NCBI GenBank assembly: GCA_038522945.1 | Contig: JBCBJV010000004.1 | Location: 186,001-250,000, forward strand | Reading direction: 5' to 3' | Length of the DNA stretch: 64,000 nucleotides | DNA from: MED-G105 sp038522945 | GTDB taxonomy: Bacteria > Pseudomonadota > Alphaproteobacteria > Caulobacterales > Parvularculaceae | Shown: positions 19,066 to 28,025 of the stretch, one piece after another | How the letters are laid out: every line of letters begins with the position of its first letter | Position numbering within the stretch: the stretch's first letter is position 1 | Program-made: the position numbers and the translations under genes | The notes under the pieces: model-generated | Told to the model about the DNA's origin: nothing | Databases searched by the model: none | The model's input: only the letters and a program-made list of their open reading frames with translations

Positions 19066-20823
19066 TTGGACACCAGATTTGTAACCCGACGCCGGGCCCT
19101 GCAAACGGCTCTTGCTGGCAGTGCCGCTGCGGGCGCGAGCGCCTGCACGACCGCGCCGAAACTAACCCCATTCACGGCTCTTTCCGCCCCTGGCAACGAG
19201 GTTTTCGCCCATGGCGTCGCCAGCGGCGATCCCGCGGCCACATCCGTCGTGCTGTGGAGCCGGATCAACCCGGACGTGCTCGGTGCGAAGGCAACAGGCA
19301 TCCTCACCTGCGAATGGGAAGTCGCCAGTGACAATGAATTCACGTCAATTGTCGCAAGCGGAATTGCAGCGACGGGTGCGGCTCGCGACTGGACAGTGAA
19401 AGTCATTGCCGATGGCCTGACCCCTGGCCAGCGATATGCTTATCGGTTCAGGCACCGCGGCGCGACCTCCGCCACGGGCCGCACAATGACACTGCCGGAA
19501 GGCGCGGTCGATCAGGCGCGGTTTGCAGTCGTTTCCTGCTCCAATTATCCGTTTGGTTATTTCAATGTCTACGACCAGATCGCGCGCCGTGATGACTTGA
19601 ACGCGGTCATCCACCTGGGCGACTATCTCTATGAATATGGCGACGATGGCTATGGCAGCGAGGCCGGGGCGCAGCTAGGCCGCATCCATTCGCCAACCCA
19701 CGAAATTGTTTCGCTCAAGGACTATCGTGAGCGCCACGCTCAGTACAAAGCCGACCCCTCCTCCCAAGCCATGCATCAGGCGCACGCCTTCATTGCCATT
19801 TGGGATGACCACGAAACCACCAATAATTCCTGGAAAGACGGGGCGCAAAATCACCAGCCGGAAACGGAAGGGAACTGGACAGCCCGTCGCCGCGCAGCGC
19901 TGCAAGCTTATTATGAATGGATGCCCGTTCGCGAACCAGCCCCCGGCGGAATGCGTGAAGGGCTCTTCAGATCTTACGGGTTTGGTGATCTCTTAACGTT
20001 GACAGCCCTTGAAACGCGGCTGATGGCCCGCGCGCAGCAATTTGAGTACTCCGAGGTCGTTCCCACACTGAAGACCGAAGCAGACATCGCCAAATTTCGC
20101 GACGAAATCCTGTGGGATCCATCGCGCGAAATGCTTGGACGGGATCAGATCGATTTCGTTTCTGCGTCTCTGGCCCAAGGGGCCGCGGCGCGCCAACCCT
20201 GGCAGCTGATCGCCAACCAGATCATTATGGCCGAGGTTCTTGCGCCGAATATCTCCCCGTATGTGGAGGAAGAGGACTTGATCGAGCTTGAAAAGCAATG
20301 GGATCAGGCCCGCGCCTTTGTTGAGTTTTCCAAACTCGGTTTACCCACCAATCTGGATGCCTGGGACGGCTACCCAGCTGCGCGTGATCGGTTCTATGAT
20401 CTCGTCAAAGCAGCGAACACTGAAGGTTTGGTCGTGCTCACCGGTGATACCCACACATGGTGGGCGAACGATCTCACGGACCGCAATGGATCGGCCATGG
20501 GCGTAGAATTGGGCGTGTCTTCCGTGACGTCACCTTCGCCCTACCGGACGGAGTTTCTCGGCGGCAAGGGCGCTGAATATGCGCTCCTGACAAACCGGGA
20601 AAACGACACCGTGCGCTATGTTTCCGGCGAGGCCCATGGCTTTATTGATCTCGACGTTACTAATTCAGAAATCAATGCCAGCTTCCAGGCAGTGGATTCG
20701 ATTACCTCGGGCGATTACAACGCCTTCCGAAAGGCAGCGTTCAGGATTGCAAAAGACGACCGGGGCACGGCACGGTTTAAGGGTTCGAAGGGTTTGAGCT
20801 TTAAAGAGGGTTGGCTCTTCTAG
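19066..20823 (+). CDS. phoD: PhoD-type alkaline phosphatase, Tat-exported
   Basis: I start the gene at the TTG at 19066, since GAGGGGAGA stands seven bases before it and the product then opens LDTRFVTRRRALQTALAGSA, a Tat signal with adjacent arginines and an Ala-rich helix. The Cys in GASACTTAP may be lipidated, although the lipobox is imperfect. The 585-residue protein has the PhoD N-terminal beta domain (VFAHGVASGDPAATSVVLWS) and the metallophosphoesterase core with VVSCSNYP, HLGDYLYEYG, IWDDHETTNN and LTGDTHTWW, the metal ligands of the Fe/Ca family. It releases phosphate from phosphodiesters and monoesters in the periplasm. The adjacent membrane gene starts 18 bases later, probably in the same operon. 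Confidence 0.9.
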   Translation: MDTRFVTRRRALQTALAGSAAAGASACTTAPKLTPFTALSAPGNEVFAHGVASGDPAATSVVLWSRINPDVLGAKATGILTCEWEVASDNEFTSIVASGIAATGAARDWTVKVIADGLTPGQRYAYRFRHRGATSATGRTMTLPEGAVDQARFAVVSCSNYPFGYFNVYDQIARRDDLNAVIHLGDYLYEYGDDGYGSEAGAQLGRIHSPTHEIVSLKDYRERHAQYKADPSSQAMHQAHAFIAIWDDHETTNNSWKDGAQNHQPETEGNWTARRRAALQAYYEWMPVREPAPGGMREGLFRSYGFGDLLTLTALETRLMARAQQFEYSEVVPTLKTEADIAKFRDEILWDPSREMLGRDQIDFVSASLAQGAAARQPWQLIANQIIMAEVLAPNISPYVEEEDLIELEKQWDQARAFVEFSKLGLPTNLDAWDGYPAARDRFYDLVKAANTEGLVVLTGDTHTWWANDLTDRNGSAMGVELGVSSVTSPSPYRTEFLGGKGAEYALLTNRENDTVRYVSGEAHGFIDLDVTNSEINASFQAVDSITSGDYNAFRKAAFRIAKDDRGTARFKGSKGLSFKEGWLF

Positions 20824-20841
20824 CACAGAGGCAAGCTAAAC

Positions 20842-21408
20842 ATGGCGAAAGACATCGACACCAAAATCGAGCACGCAAAGCTATGGCCTTTCTTCGCATC
20901 CTTCTTCGCCCTCGCGATTTACGCAGGGTGGGCCTTCCGTCCTGGTGGACTTTGGGAGCGCGTTGTGGACATCGCCAATGGCGGCCCGCCGGAAACCAAG
21001 ATTGGCTTTCCTGCCGTTGAGCCCGCGCGTTCCATTAATCTCCTCTCTGGAGATCAGAATATCTACTTGCTCTGGCAAGTTGCAGATATTCCGTATGCGA
21101 TTTTAAACATGTCTTTGATGTCGGCGGGATTAGCGCTTGGTCTAAAGACATTGAACCTATCGGGCACATTCGGACGCATCCTGCTCGCTCTACCGGTGGT
21201 CTATCTCATCGGGGAGATTGTTGAAAACAGCCTCCTTTCCGCCATGATCACCGGCCGCCTTGACCCCAACGGCACACCGGCGCTTTTCCAGCAACTGGCG
21301 ACAACCTTCAAGTTATCGACGGGTTTCATCTCGATGCCGCTCGCTCTTATTGGCGGCCTTGGCGCCGTATTGCTTGCCCTTTACGCTCGCGTTAAACCGA
21401 AGGCATGA
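20842..21408 (+). CDS. Uncharacterised multi-pass membrane protein
   Basis: 188 residues with about four hydrophobic helices (roughly residues 15-30, 75-98, 110-130 and 155-182) and a periplasmic or cytoplasmic loop with GGPPETKIGFPAVEPARS. No family is recognised with certainty. It starts 18 bases after phoD and its stop overlaps the adenine deaminase start by four bases (ATGA), so the three genes probably form one transcript. Nothing in the sequence ties it to phosphate or purine metabolism beyond this position. Confidence 0.75.
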   Translation: MAKDIDTKIEHAKLWPFFASFFALAIYAGWAFRPGGLWERVVDIANGGPPETKIGFPAVEPARSINLLSGDQNIYLLWQVADIPYAILNMSLMSAGLALGLKTLNLSGTFGRILLALPVVYLIGEIVENSLLSAMITGRLDPNGTPALFQQLATTFKLSTGFISMPLALIGGLGAVLLALYARVKPKA

Positions 21409-22424
21409 AACAGGACCTGATCGACTACGCCCACCGCCTGCCTAAAGCAGAACTTCATCTCCATATCGAAGGCAGTCTCGAGCCGGAACTCATGTTCAAG
21501 CTGGCCGAGCGCAACAAGATTGAGCTACCGTTTGCATCCGTGGAGGAGATCCGTGCGGCTTATCAGTTTACGGACCTTCAGAGTTTTCTGGATATTTACT
21601 ATCAGGGCATGAGCGTGCTGCGGACGGAGGAAGATTTCTTCGATCTAACGACGGCGTATCTCAATCGCGCCGCCGCAGATAACACCAAACACGTAGAGAT
21701 CTTTTTTGATCCGCAAGGTCATACCGAACGGGGTGTACCGTTCGACACCGCCATCAGCGGCATCCTGACGGCGCTTTCTCTCTCCAAAGCACAATTTGGT
21801 TTAAGCGGTAAGCTGATCATGTGCTTTCTGCGGCATTTGTCCGAGGACGATGCATTTCAAACGCTCCGCCAAGCAGAGCCCTGGCTCGATCGGATAGAAG
21901 CGGTTGGCCTTGATTCCTCTGAGCTAGGCCATCCGCCTTCTAAGTTCGAGAGGGTGTTTGCAGCGGCGCGAGAGCGCGGGCTCAAAACCGTTGCCCATGC
22001 AGGCGAGGAAGGCCCTCCGGCCTATGTCCGCGAGGCGCTGGATATTCTTAAGATTGACCGCCTTGATCACGGCAATCGCTCACTCGAAGACGAGACGCTC
22101 GTGACTCGCCTTGTCGAGAAGGGCATGACGTTGACCGTATGCCCCCTATCGAATGTCAAACTCTGCAATGTGGACCGTATCGAAAACCATCCTCTGAAGC
22201 GAATGCTGGACCTCGGCTTGAAAGCCACGGTCAACGCGGATGACCCGTCTTACTTTGGCGGTTATTTGATGGACAACTTCGGTGCGGTCATCGACGCCCT
22301 CAATCTCACCGCAGAGGAGATCAAGACGCTGGCCAAAAACAGCATCTCTGGCTCGTTCATGAGCGACCCGGAGAAACTTGCGCAGTTGCGGGCGATCGAT
22401 CTGGTGAACGCGCCTGCAAGCTAA
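21405..22424 (+). CDS. Adenine deaminase (adenosine deaminase family)
   Basis: The 339-residue protein has the metal-binding HxH at His18/His20 in AELHLHIEGSLEPELMF, the catalytic region VAHAGEEGPPAYVREALD, LDHGNRS and the C-terminal NADDPSYFGG. The HVEIFFDPQGHTERGVPFD stretch and the HAGEEGPP form are typical of the bacterial adenine deaminases within this family rather than true adenosine deaminases, so the likely reaction is adenine to hypoxanthine plus ammonia, in purine salvage. Length agrees. It is translationally coupled to the membrane protein upstream and convergent with the thiolase gene. Confidence 0.85.
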   Translation: MKQDLIDYAHRLPKAELHLHIEGSLEPELMFKLAERNKIELPFASVEEIRAAYQFTDLQSFLDIYYQGMSVLRTEEDFFDLTTAYLNRAAADNTKHVEIFFDPQGHTERGVPFDTAISGILTALSLSKAQFGLSGKLIMCFLRHLSEDDAFQTLRQAEPWLDRIEAVGLDSSELGHPPSKFERVFAAARERGLKTVAHAGEEGPPAYVREALDILKIDRLDHGNRSLEDETLVTRLVEKGMTLTVCPLSNVKLCNVDRIENHPLKRMLDLGLKATVNADDPSYFGGYLMDNFGAVIDALNLTAEEIKTLAKNSISGSFMSDPEKLAQLRAIDLVNAPAS

Positions 22425-22440
22425 TCAATCCGTCAACAGA

Positions 22441-23637
22441 TCAAGCGACCTCGAACAGTCCCGCCGCGCCCATGCCGCCGCCGACACACATGGTGCAGAC
22501 GATGTATTTTGCGCCCCGGCGTTTGCCTTCGATCAGCGCGTGGCCAACCATCCGGGCACCGGACATACCATAGGGGTGGCCGATAGAAATCGCACCGCCA
22601 TCAACGTTTAGGAGCTCGTCGGGAATGCCCAGCTTGTCGCGGCAGTAGACGACCTGCACAGCAAACGCTTCGTTCAGTTCCCAAAGGCCGATGTCATCCA
22701 TCTTCAGGCCAAACTTTTCCAACAGCTTCGGCACAGCATATACTGGGCCGATGCCCATTTCGTCAGGATGCGTCCCAGCGACCGCCATGCCCCGGTAAAT
22801 CCCGAGTGGCTGGAGCCCACGCTTTTCTGCTTCCTTGGCTTCCATGACAACCGCCGCCGACGCACCATCGGAAAGCTGAGAGGCATTGCCGGCGGTAATG
22901 AACTTGCCTTCTGCGACCGCCATTCCGCCCTTCCAGACCGGCTGGAGGCCGGAAAGGCCTTCAAGGGTCGTTTGCGGGCGATTGCCTTCATCCTTATCCA
23001 GATTTGTCTCAACGTCGGACGTCTCGCCTGTTTCCTTGTTCTTGAACTTCATGACCGATGGCAGCGGCACGATCTCGTCGTCGAATTTGCCGGCTTCCTG
23101 GGCGGCATGGGTGCGCTGTTGGGACTGGAGCGCATAGGCGTCTTGAACCTCACGGGAGACCCCATAACGGTCGGCGACCACTTCAGCGGTCTCGATCATC
23201 TGCATGTACGTTGCTGGCAAGTTCTGAAGAAGCCACGGGTCGGGCGTGACAAACATGTTGCTGTTCTGGTTCATGGATATCGATTCGACACCGCCGCCGA
23301 CGGCGATATCCATATTGTCCACAACCACTTGCTTGGCCGCTGTGGCGATCGCCATCATGCCGGATGCACACTGACGATCAATTGACATGCCTGACACGCC
23401 AATGGGCATGCCCGCCCGCAGAGCTGCCTGGCGCGCCACATTTTGGAATGCTGTGCCTTGCTGAAGCGCGCACCCCATGACGACGTCTTCGATTTCTTCC
23501 GCAGCAACACCGGCGCGTTTGGCGGCGTGCTCAATGGCGTGACCGCCAAGGGTCTGTGCGGTCGTATTGTTGAATGCGCCGCGATAAGCTTTGCCGATCG
23601 GTGTACGCGCTGTTGAGACAATAACGGCTTCTCTCAT
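22441..23637 (-). CDS. Acetyl-CoA acyltransferase (thiolase)
   Basis: A 398-residue thiolase. Cys90 in DRQCASGMMAI is the acyl-accepting nucleophile; the second half holds the HPYGMSGARM histidine and the CVGGGMGAA cysteine. A good ribosome site (AAAGGAAAA) stands before the ATG. Thiolases cleave 3-ketoacyl-CoA in beta-oxidation or condense acetyl-CoA units. The neighbours upstream on the same strand (SDR, MaoC hydratase, two acyl-CoA dehydrogenases, ligase) point to the degradative direction, as the last step of a chain- or ring-side-chain beta-oxidation set. Confidence 0.92.
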   Translation of the reverse strand: MREAVIVSTARTPIGKAYRGAFNNTTAQTLGGHAIEHAAKRAGVAAEEIEDVVMGCALQQGTAFQNVARQAALRAGMPIGVSGMSIDRQCASGMMAIATAAKQVVVDNMDIAVGGGVESISMNQNSNMFVTPDPWLLQNLPATYMQMIETAEVVADRYGVSREVQDAYALQSQQRTHAAQEAGKFDDEIVPLPSVMKFKNKETGETSDVETNLDKDEGNRPQTTLEGLSGLQPVWKGGMAVAEGKFITAGNASQLSDGASAAVVMEAKEAEKRGLQPLGIYRGMAVAGTHPDEMGIGPVYAVPKLLEKFGLKMDDIGLWELNEAFAVQVVYCRDKLGIPDELLNVDGGAISIGHPYGMSGARMVGHALIEGKRRGAKYIVCTMCVGGGMGAAGLFEVA

Positions 23638-23691
23638 GGCCTTTTCCTTTCAGATGATCCGCCTGCTGTTCAAGCAGCTCAGGGTTTGTGC

Positions 23692-24606
23692 CTATTTTGA
23701 GTAGGCGCTCATTTTGCCAGCAAAATTCATGGCGGGCCCATTTGCGTCGTCGTAATACTTCACATTATTCTTGTCACTGATCTCTTCCCAACGAGCGGCA
23801 ATATTCTCCGCGGTCTGCTGTTCCGGCGGCAGGTAAATGCCATCCGTTTCCACCACATAACCGCGCGCATAACCACCAGCGGAACAACTGACGATTGCCC
23901 GGCTCGGCGCGTCTTCACTGACGAGAAAAACGCACGCAGCCGTAATGGCTTCCGGCGTCATTTTTTCCAACATGGCTTCCGGAATACCGATATCTTCGGT
24001 CATCCGTGTACGAGCAGAAGGCGACAGAAGGTTGATCCGAATATTGTATTTGGCCCCTTCTAGATGCAGCGCATTCATGAAGCCAATCATGCTCGCTTTC
24101 GCCGCCCCGTAATTGGCTTGACCAAAAATCCCGTGGAGGCCAGACGGCGAGGACGTACAAATGATCCGGCCATAGGCCTGGTCACGCATGATTTGCCAAA
24201 CCGCCTTTGTACAAACCGCCATGCCTACCGTGTGCACGTTCAGGACCGCCTGAAAATCGTCGATCTCCATCTTGGCAAATGTCTTGTCACGGAGGATCCC
24301 GGCATTGTTGATCAGGATATCAACACGGCCCCAGGTATCCATGGCCTTCTTGACCATCGCATCGACTTCGTCGGGATTGGTGACATTGGCCGGGTCGGCA
24401 ATCGCCTCACCGCCATTGTCGGTAATGAATTTGGCAACTTCCTCGGCCGGGGTGGCAGATCCGCCGGAACCATCCCGCGCGCCGCCGAGATCGTTCACCA
24501 CGATTTTCGCACCTCGCCGTGCAAGCTCCAACGCGTGTACTTTACCCAGCCCGCCGCCTGCGCCAGTGATGATGGCTACGCGATCTTTGAAACTTAACAC
24601 TGACAT
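23692..24606 (-). CDS. SDR family (3R)-hydroxyacyl-CoA dehydrogenase-like
   Basis: A 304-residue short-chain dehydrogenase with the NAD-binding TGAGGGLGKVHALELARRG and the long insert VVNDLGGARDGSGGS that is typical of the dehydrogenase part of peroxisomal multifunctional enzyme type 2. The catalytic Ser and YxxxK are in CTSSPSGLHGIFGQ followed by ANYGAAKASM. It likely oxidises (3R)-hydroxyacyl-CoA to 3-ketoacyl-CoA. The gene sits between the MaoC hydratase (upstream) and the thiolase (downstream), exactly where that step belongs. Confidence 0.88.
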   Translation of the reverse strand: MSVLSFKDRVAIITGAGGGLGKVHALELARRGAKIVVNDLGGARDGSGGSATPAEEVAKFITDNGGEAIADPANVTNPDEVDAMVKKAMDTWGRVDILINNAGILRDKTFAKMEIDDFQAVLNVHTVGMAVCTKAVWQIMRDQAYGRIICTSSPSGLHGIFGQANYGAAKASMIGFMNALHLEGAKYNIRINLLSPSARTRMTEDIGIPEAMLEKMTPEAITAACVFLVSEDAPSRAIVSCSAGGYARGYVVETDGIYLPPEQQTAENIAARWEEISDKNNVKYYDDANGPAMNFAGKMSAYSK

Positions 24607-24693
24607 ACCACCTGATCCGATTTGCTTGCGTGCAATCTAGGTAGCTGTCCGCGACGAGGTCAAAGACATTTGGCAGTTAAGGGAGAAATTCGA

Positions 24694-25149
24694 TCAGACA
24701 AACATCATGGTCAGCCATTCAGCAGCGAGGGCGGGCTTGTCTTCCCCTTCAATCTCGACTTTGACCGCATACTTAAACTGCCACTGGCCGGGGACTTTCT
24801 GGTCAGCCGCCATCAGCGTGAAGTGGCCGCGCACTCGCTTGCCGGATTTTACTGGTGTGATGAAGCGCACTTTATCAAAACCGTAATTGAGGCCCATCTT
24901 CACACCTTCAACCAGCAAGACTGACCCTTCCGCCAGCTTGCTCAGCATAGAGAGAGACAAGAACCCGTGGGCAATCGTCGTCCCGAACGGTGTCATTTTC
25001 GCGGCTTCTTCGTTCACATGGATGAACTGGTGATCTTCTGTAACATCCGCAAACTGATTGATCCGCATCTGATCGATCACAAGCCAATCCGATGTACCGG
25101 TTTCCTTGCCCACCCAGTCCGCGATATCGTCGATTTTTACGGTTGCCAT
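24694..25149 (-). CDS. MaoC family (R)-specific enoyl-CoA hydratase
   Basis: I use the ATG at 25149 (MATVKIDDIADWVG, 151 residues), preceded by GGGAGA; the frame extends further upstream without reason. The hot-dog fold signature is present as DHQFIHVNEEAA with Asp39 and His44, the catalytic pair of R-hydratases, followed by GTTIAHGFLSLSM. It adds water to trans-2-enoyl-CoA giving the (R)-3-hydroxy form, which matches the MFE-2-like SDR next to it. Length and layout are normal for a single-domain MaoC protein. Confidence 0.9.
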   Translation of the reverse strand: MATVKIDDIADWVGKETGTSDWLVIDQMRINQFADVTEDHQFIHVNEEAAKMTPFGTTIAHGFLSLSMLSKLAEGSVLLVEGVKMGLNYGFDKVRFITPVKSGKRVRGHFTLMAADQKVPGQWQFKYAVKVEIEGEDKPALAAEWLTMMFV

Positions 25150-25178
25150 ATCAGTCTCCCTAATTCCTGGTTCTTGTC

Positions 25179-26318
25179 TCAATAGCCGCGCATGGTGGCA
25201 ATCCGGTCCGCATGGTATGCGCTATCACCGAACATTTCTTGCGCGACCCGGATCCGCTTCAAGTAGAAGCCAATATCATACTCGTCGGTCATCCCGATCC
25301 CGCCATGCATCTGAATTGCCTCCAACGCACTTAGTTTCGCAGCCTCGCCGACCTTTGCTTTCGCCAGCGAACAGATAAGACCTGCCATGCCGAAGTTAGC
25401 GTCCAATTCTTGGAGCGACTTCAGGACAACCGATTTGGCAAGCTCCAGTTCGCTATAAAGATGGGCAGCCCGGTGCTGGAGCGCCTGGAATGTGCCGATG
25501 GTCGTCCCGAACTGGGTGCGTTGTTTGAGATAGTCCGTGGTCATCTCAAAGGCCGCCTGGGCGGCACCTGACATCTCCGCAGCGAGCCCGGCCCGGCCGG
25601 CGCTCAAGACCCCTTCAATGGCCATATAGGCGCCGTCCGCAGCACCGATGAGGTCATCGCCCGTGACATCGACATTCTCAAAACGAATACGTGCCGCGTT
25701 GCGGCTGTCCACCATGGAGGTGCGCTCAATATCGATCCCTGCTCGGTCAGCGTCGACGAGGAAAAGCGATAGGCCCTCCTTTTCGCCCGCCGCTCCCCCA
25801 GTGCGGGCCGCAACGATCAACTGATCAGCCACATGGCCGTCAGCAACAAAAGACTTCTCGCCATTCAGTTTAAATCCGTTCCCGGATTTTTCTGCAGCAA
25901 GAGCCACCCGGTCCGGATGGTGCTTATTGCCTTCGTCGACAGCAAAGGCGAGGAGCCGCTCACCAGTGGCAATGGCCGGCAATGTCGCCTGCTTTTGCTT
26001 GTCACCGGCAAATTTCTGCAAGGCGGTCGCCGCCAAAAGCGCCGTTGACTGAAATGGCGATGCCGTCAGGGTGCGGCCCATTTCTTCTGCGATGACACCA
26101 GCGCCCACATAACCAAACTCCGACCCGCCGAATTCCTCATCAATGAGGATCCCGGCCCACCCCATTTCGGCCATCTCCTTCCAGAGACCCCGATCAAAGC
26201 CGTCAGGGTCGTTACTGTCGCGAAGTTTCCGCAGAGCTGCCACCGGCGCCTTTTCGCTCAGGAACCCGCGAGCAGCGTCTTTGAGCATTTGTTGCTCTTC
26301 ATTGAGGACGAGAGGCAT
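25179..26318 (-). CDS. Acyl-CoA dehydrogenase
   Basis: A 379-residue flavoprotein of the acyl-CoA dehydrogenase family with the usual N-terminal helical, middle beta and C-terminal helical domains. The C-terminal IQMHGGIGMTDEYDIGFYLK carries the FAD-binding and helix signature. The middle domain (GEKSFVADGHVADQLIVAAR) is recognisable. Two adjacent acyl-CoA dehydrogenase genes of different sequence often form an alpha2beta2 enzyme in bacteria that degrade steroid side chains; here the second gene follows upstream at 26342. Which of the two has the catalytic base cannot be judged safely by eye. Confidence 0.9.
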   Translation of the reverse strand: MPLVLNEEQQMLKDAARGFLSEKAPVAALRKLRDSNDPDGFDRGLWKEMAEMGWAGILIDEEFGGSEFGYVGAGVIAEEMGRTLTASPFQSTALLAATALQKFAGDKQKQATLPAIATGERLLAFAVDEGNKHHPDRVALAAEKSGNGFKLNGEKSFVADGHVADQLIVAARTGGAAGEKEGLSLFLVDADRAGIDIERTSMVDSRNAARIRFENVDVTGDDLIGAADGAYMAIEGVLSAGRAGLAAEMSGAAQAAFEMTTDYLKQRTQFGTTIGTFQALQHRAAHLYSELELAKSVVLKSLQELDANFGMAGLICSLAKAKVGEAAKLSALEAIQMHGGIGMTDEYDIGFYLKRIRVAQEMFGDSAYHADRIATMRGY

Positions 26319-26341
26319 TGATGTGACCCTTCTTTGTTAAA

Positions 26342-27547
26342 TTAAGCGCCAGGCATTTCCAGAATGCGCTTGGCGATAATGTTCAACTGCACTTCCGATG
26401 TGCCGCCCTCGATAGAGTTTGCCTTTGTGCGCAGCCAGCTTTTGGCGAGCTTTCCGTCCTCTGAGCGTTCTCCTTCCCACTCAAGGCCGTCGCTGCCAGC
26501 GGAATCCATCATGAGTTCCAGGCGACGCTTGTTAAACTCCGTCCCATAGTACTTCAGCATGGATGAATTCGCGCCGGTGCCCGCGCCAGCCTTGGCCTCA
26601 TCTTTCACGCGTTCCAGGGTCAACAAGAACGCCCAGCCATCAACCTCCGCCTGGGCAACCTTGCCGCGGAGCAATGGATCATCGAGACGACCTTTCTCGT
26701 CGCGGCCAATGTTTTCAGCTGCTATCTCACCAATGCCGCGCCCGCCAAAGAGGCCGCCGCCACCGCCGCCAATCATTTCGCGCTCATGGGTCAGCAGGTA
26801 TTTCGCCACATCCCAGCCCTTGTTCTGCTCACCGACGATCGCGGACACGCCGGGAGCATAGTCCTTTGGCGCGGTCGCATCGTCAAAGTAGGTTTCACAG
26901 AACGGCGATTTGCCAGAGATCAATTTGATCGGCTTTGTGGTGACGCCTTGCTGGTCCATGTCCACGAGGAGGAAACTGATACCGTGGTGCTTTGATCCGG
27001 AATTATCCGTCCGGACCAGGACGAAAATCCAATCGGACTGGTCAGCATAGGAGGTCCAGATTTTCTGACCATTGACCAGCCAGTGATCGCCCTGATCCTC
27101 ACACTTGGTCTGGAGCGAGGCAAGATCCGAGCCAGCATTGGGCTCTGAATACCCCTGACACCAGCGAACTTCGCCGCGGGCGATCGGTGGCAGGAAATGG
27201 GCTTTTTGTTCGTGTGTCCCGTATTTCAAGAGAGCAGGCCCGAGCATCCACATGCCAAAACTCTCTAGTGGGGAGCGCGCCTTGATCCTGCGCATTTCCT
27301 CTTTCAAGACTTTGACCTGCGCTTTGTCCAAGCCGCCGCCGCCATATTCTGTTGGCCACGCTGGAACCGTCCAGCCTTTCGCAGCCATGCGCTCCAGCCA
27401 GGCCTTCTGTGCCTCTGACTGAAACGTCCATTTCTTGCCGCCCCAGCAGATATTGTCTTCACCGCCGGCGCCGTCGCGCATCTCCTCAGGGCAATTGGCT
27501 TCCAGCCAATCGCGGACTTCGCTCCGAAAAACGTCAATATCAGCCAT
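26342..27547 (-). CDS. Acyl-CoA dehydrogenase
   Basis: The 401-residue protein has the acyl-CoA dehydrogenase pattern: CQGYSEPNAGSDLASLQTKC for FAD contact, VNGQKIWTSYADQSDWIFV in the middle domain, and SIEGGTSEVQLNIIAKRILE near the end, which is the form typical of the ACAD group acting on bulky or branched acyl groups. A good ribosome site, TAGGAGATG, precedes the ATG. It is probably the partner of the shorter acyl-CoA dehydrogenase downstream, 23 bases apart, perhaps as a heteromeric enzyme. Confidence 0.9.
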   Translation of the reverse strand: MADIDVFRSEVRDWLEANCPEEMRDGAGGEDNICWGGKKWTFQSEAQKAWLERMAAKGWTVPAWPTEYGGGGLDKAQVKVLKEEMRRIKARSPLESFGMWMLGPALLKYGTHEQKAHFLPPIARGEVRWCQGYSEPNAGSDLASLQTKCEDQGDHWLVNGQKIWTSYADQSDWIFVLVRTDNSGSKHHGISFLLVDMDQQGVTTKPIKLISGKSPFCETYFDDATAPKDYAPGVSAIVGEQNKGWDVAKYLLTHEREMIGGGGGGLFGGRGIGEIAAENIGRDEKGRLDDPLLRGKVAQAEVDGWAFLLTLERVKDEAKAGAGTGANSSMLKYYGTEFNKRRLELMMDSAGSDGLEWEGERSEDGKLAKSWLRTKANSIEGGTSEVQLNIIAKRILEMPGA

Positions 27548-27594
27548 GGTTCATCTCCTAAAACTCGTCGTCGTTCAGCTCGTCTTCAGTTTAC

Positions 27595-27903
27595 TCACCT
27601 GTCAGCAGGATCAACGTCGCATAAGGTCGCTGCGAATGCCTTGAGTTCCTCGTCCGTGTACTCTGTAATCACTCGGCGATCAGATGCGGGCTGATGGTCA
27701 AGGCCAACGCCAGAGCGATGCGTGGACGCAGGGCGCACGGGGCGCCGTTCAAATCCGCCGCCGCAGTTTGGGCAGACATTTTGAAGTATGCCATCCACAC
27801 ACGACGCGCAAAATGTACACTCGTAGGTGCAAATCCGTGCGTCCGGAGAGTCCGGTGGCAAATCCACATTGCACCGCTCACAATTTGGGCGAATTTCCAG
27901 CAT
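27595..27903 (-). CDS. DUF1272 zinc-ribbon protein
   Basis: A small 102-residue protein with eight cysteines, six of them in CxxC pairs: CERC, CTYECTFCASC and CPNCGGGF, giving a compact double zinc ribbon. The LEIRPNCERCNVDLPPDS start and following order match the DUF1272 family. The function is unknown. The C-terminal 40 residues (from about 60) are polar and end with DEELKAFAATL. It sits within the fatty acid degradation block on the same strand, between the acyl-CoA ligase and the dehydrogenases, but no role there is established. Confidence 0.85.
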   Translation of the reverse strand: MLEIRPNCERCNVDLPPDSPDARICTYECTFCASCVDGILQNVCPNCGGGFERRPVRPASTHRSGVGLDHQPASDRRVITEYTDEELKAFAATLCDVDPADR

Positions 27904-28025
27904 AACACCCTTTAACCAAGCTCAATGCCGACGGCACCGACATGGCAGCGGTTGTCCCATGCCGAGAAGAAAACGCAAGGACGAGGCGCAGTTGAGAGCG
28001 AACGTTTGAAACGAACCGTGCTGCC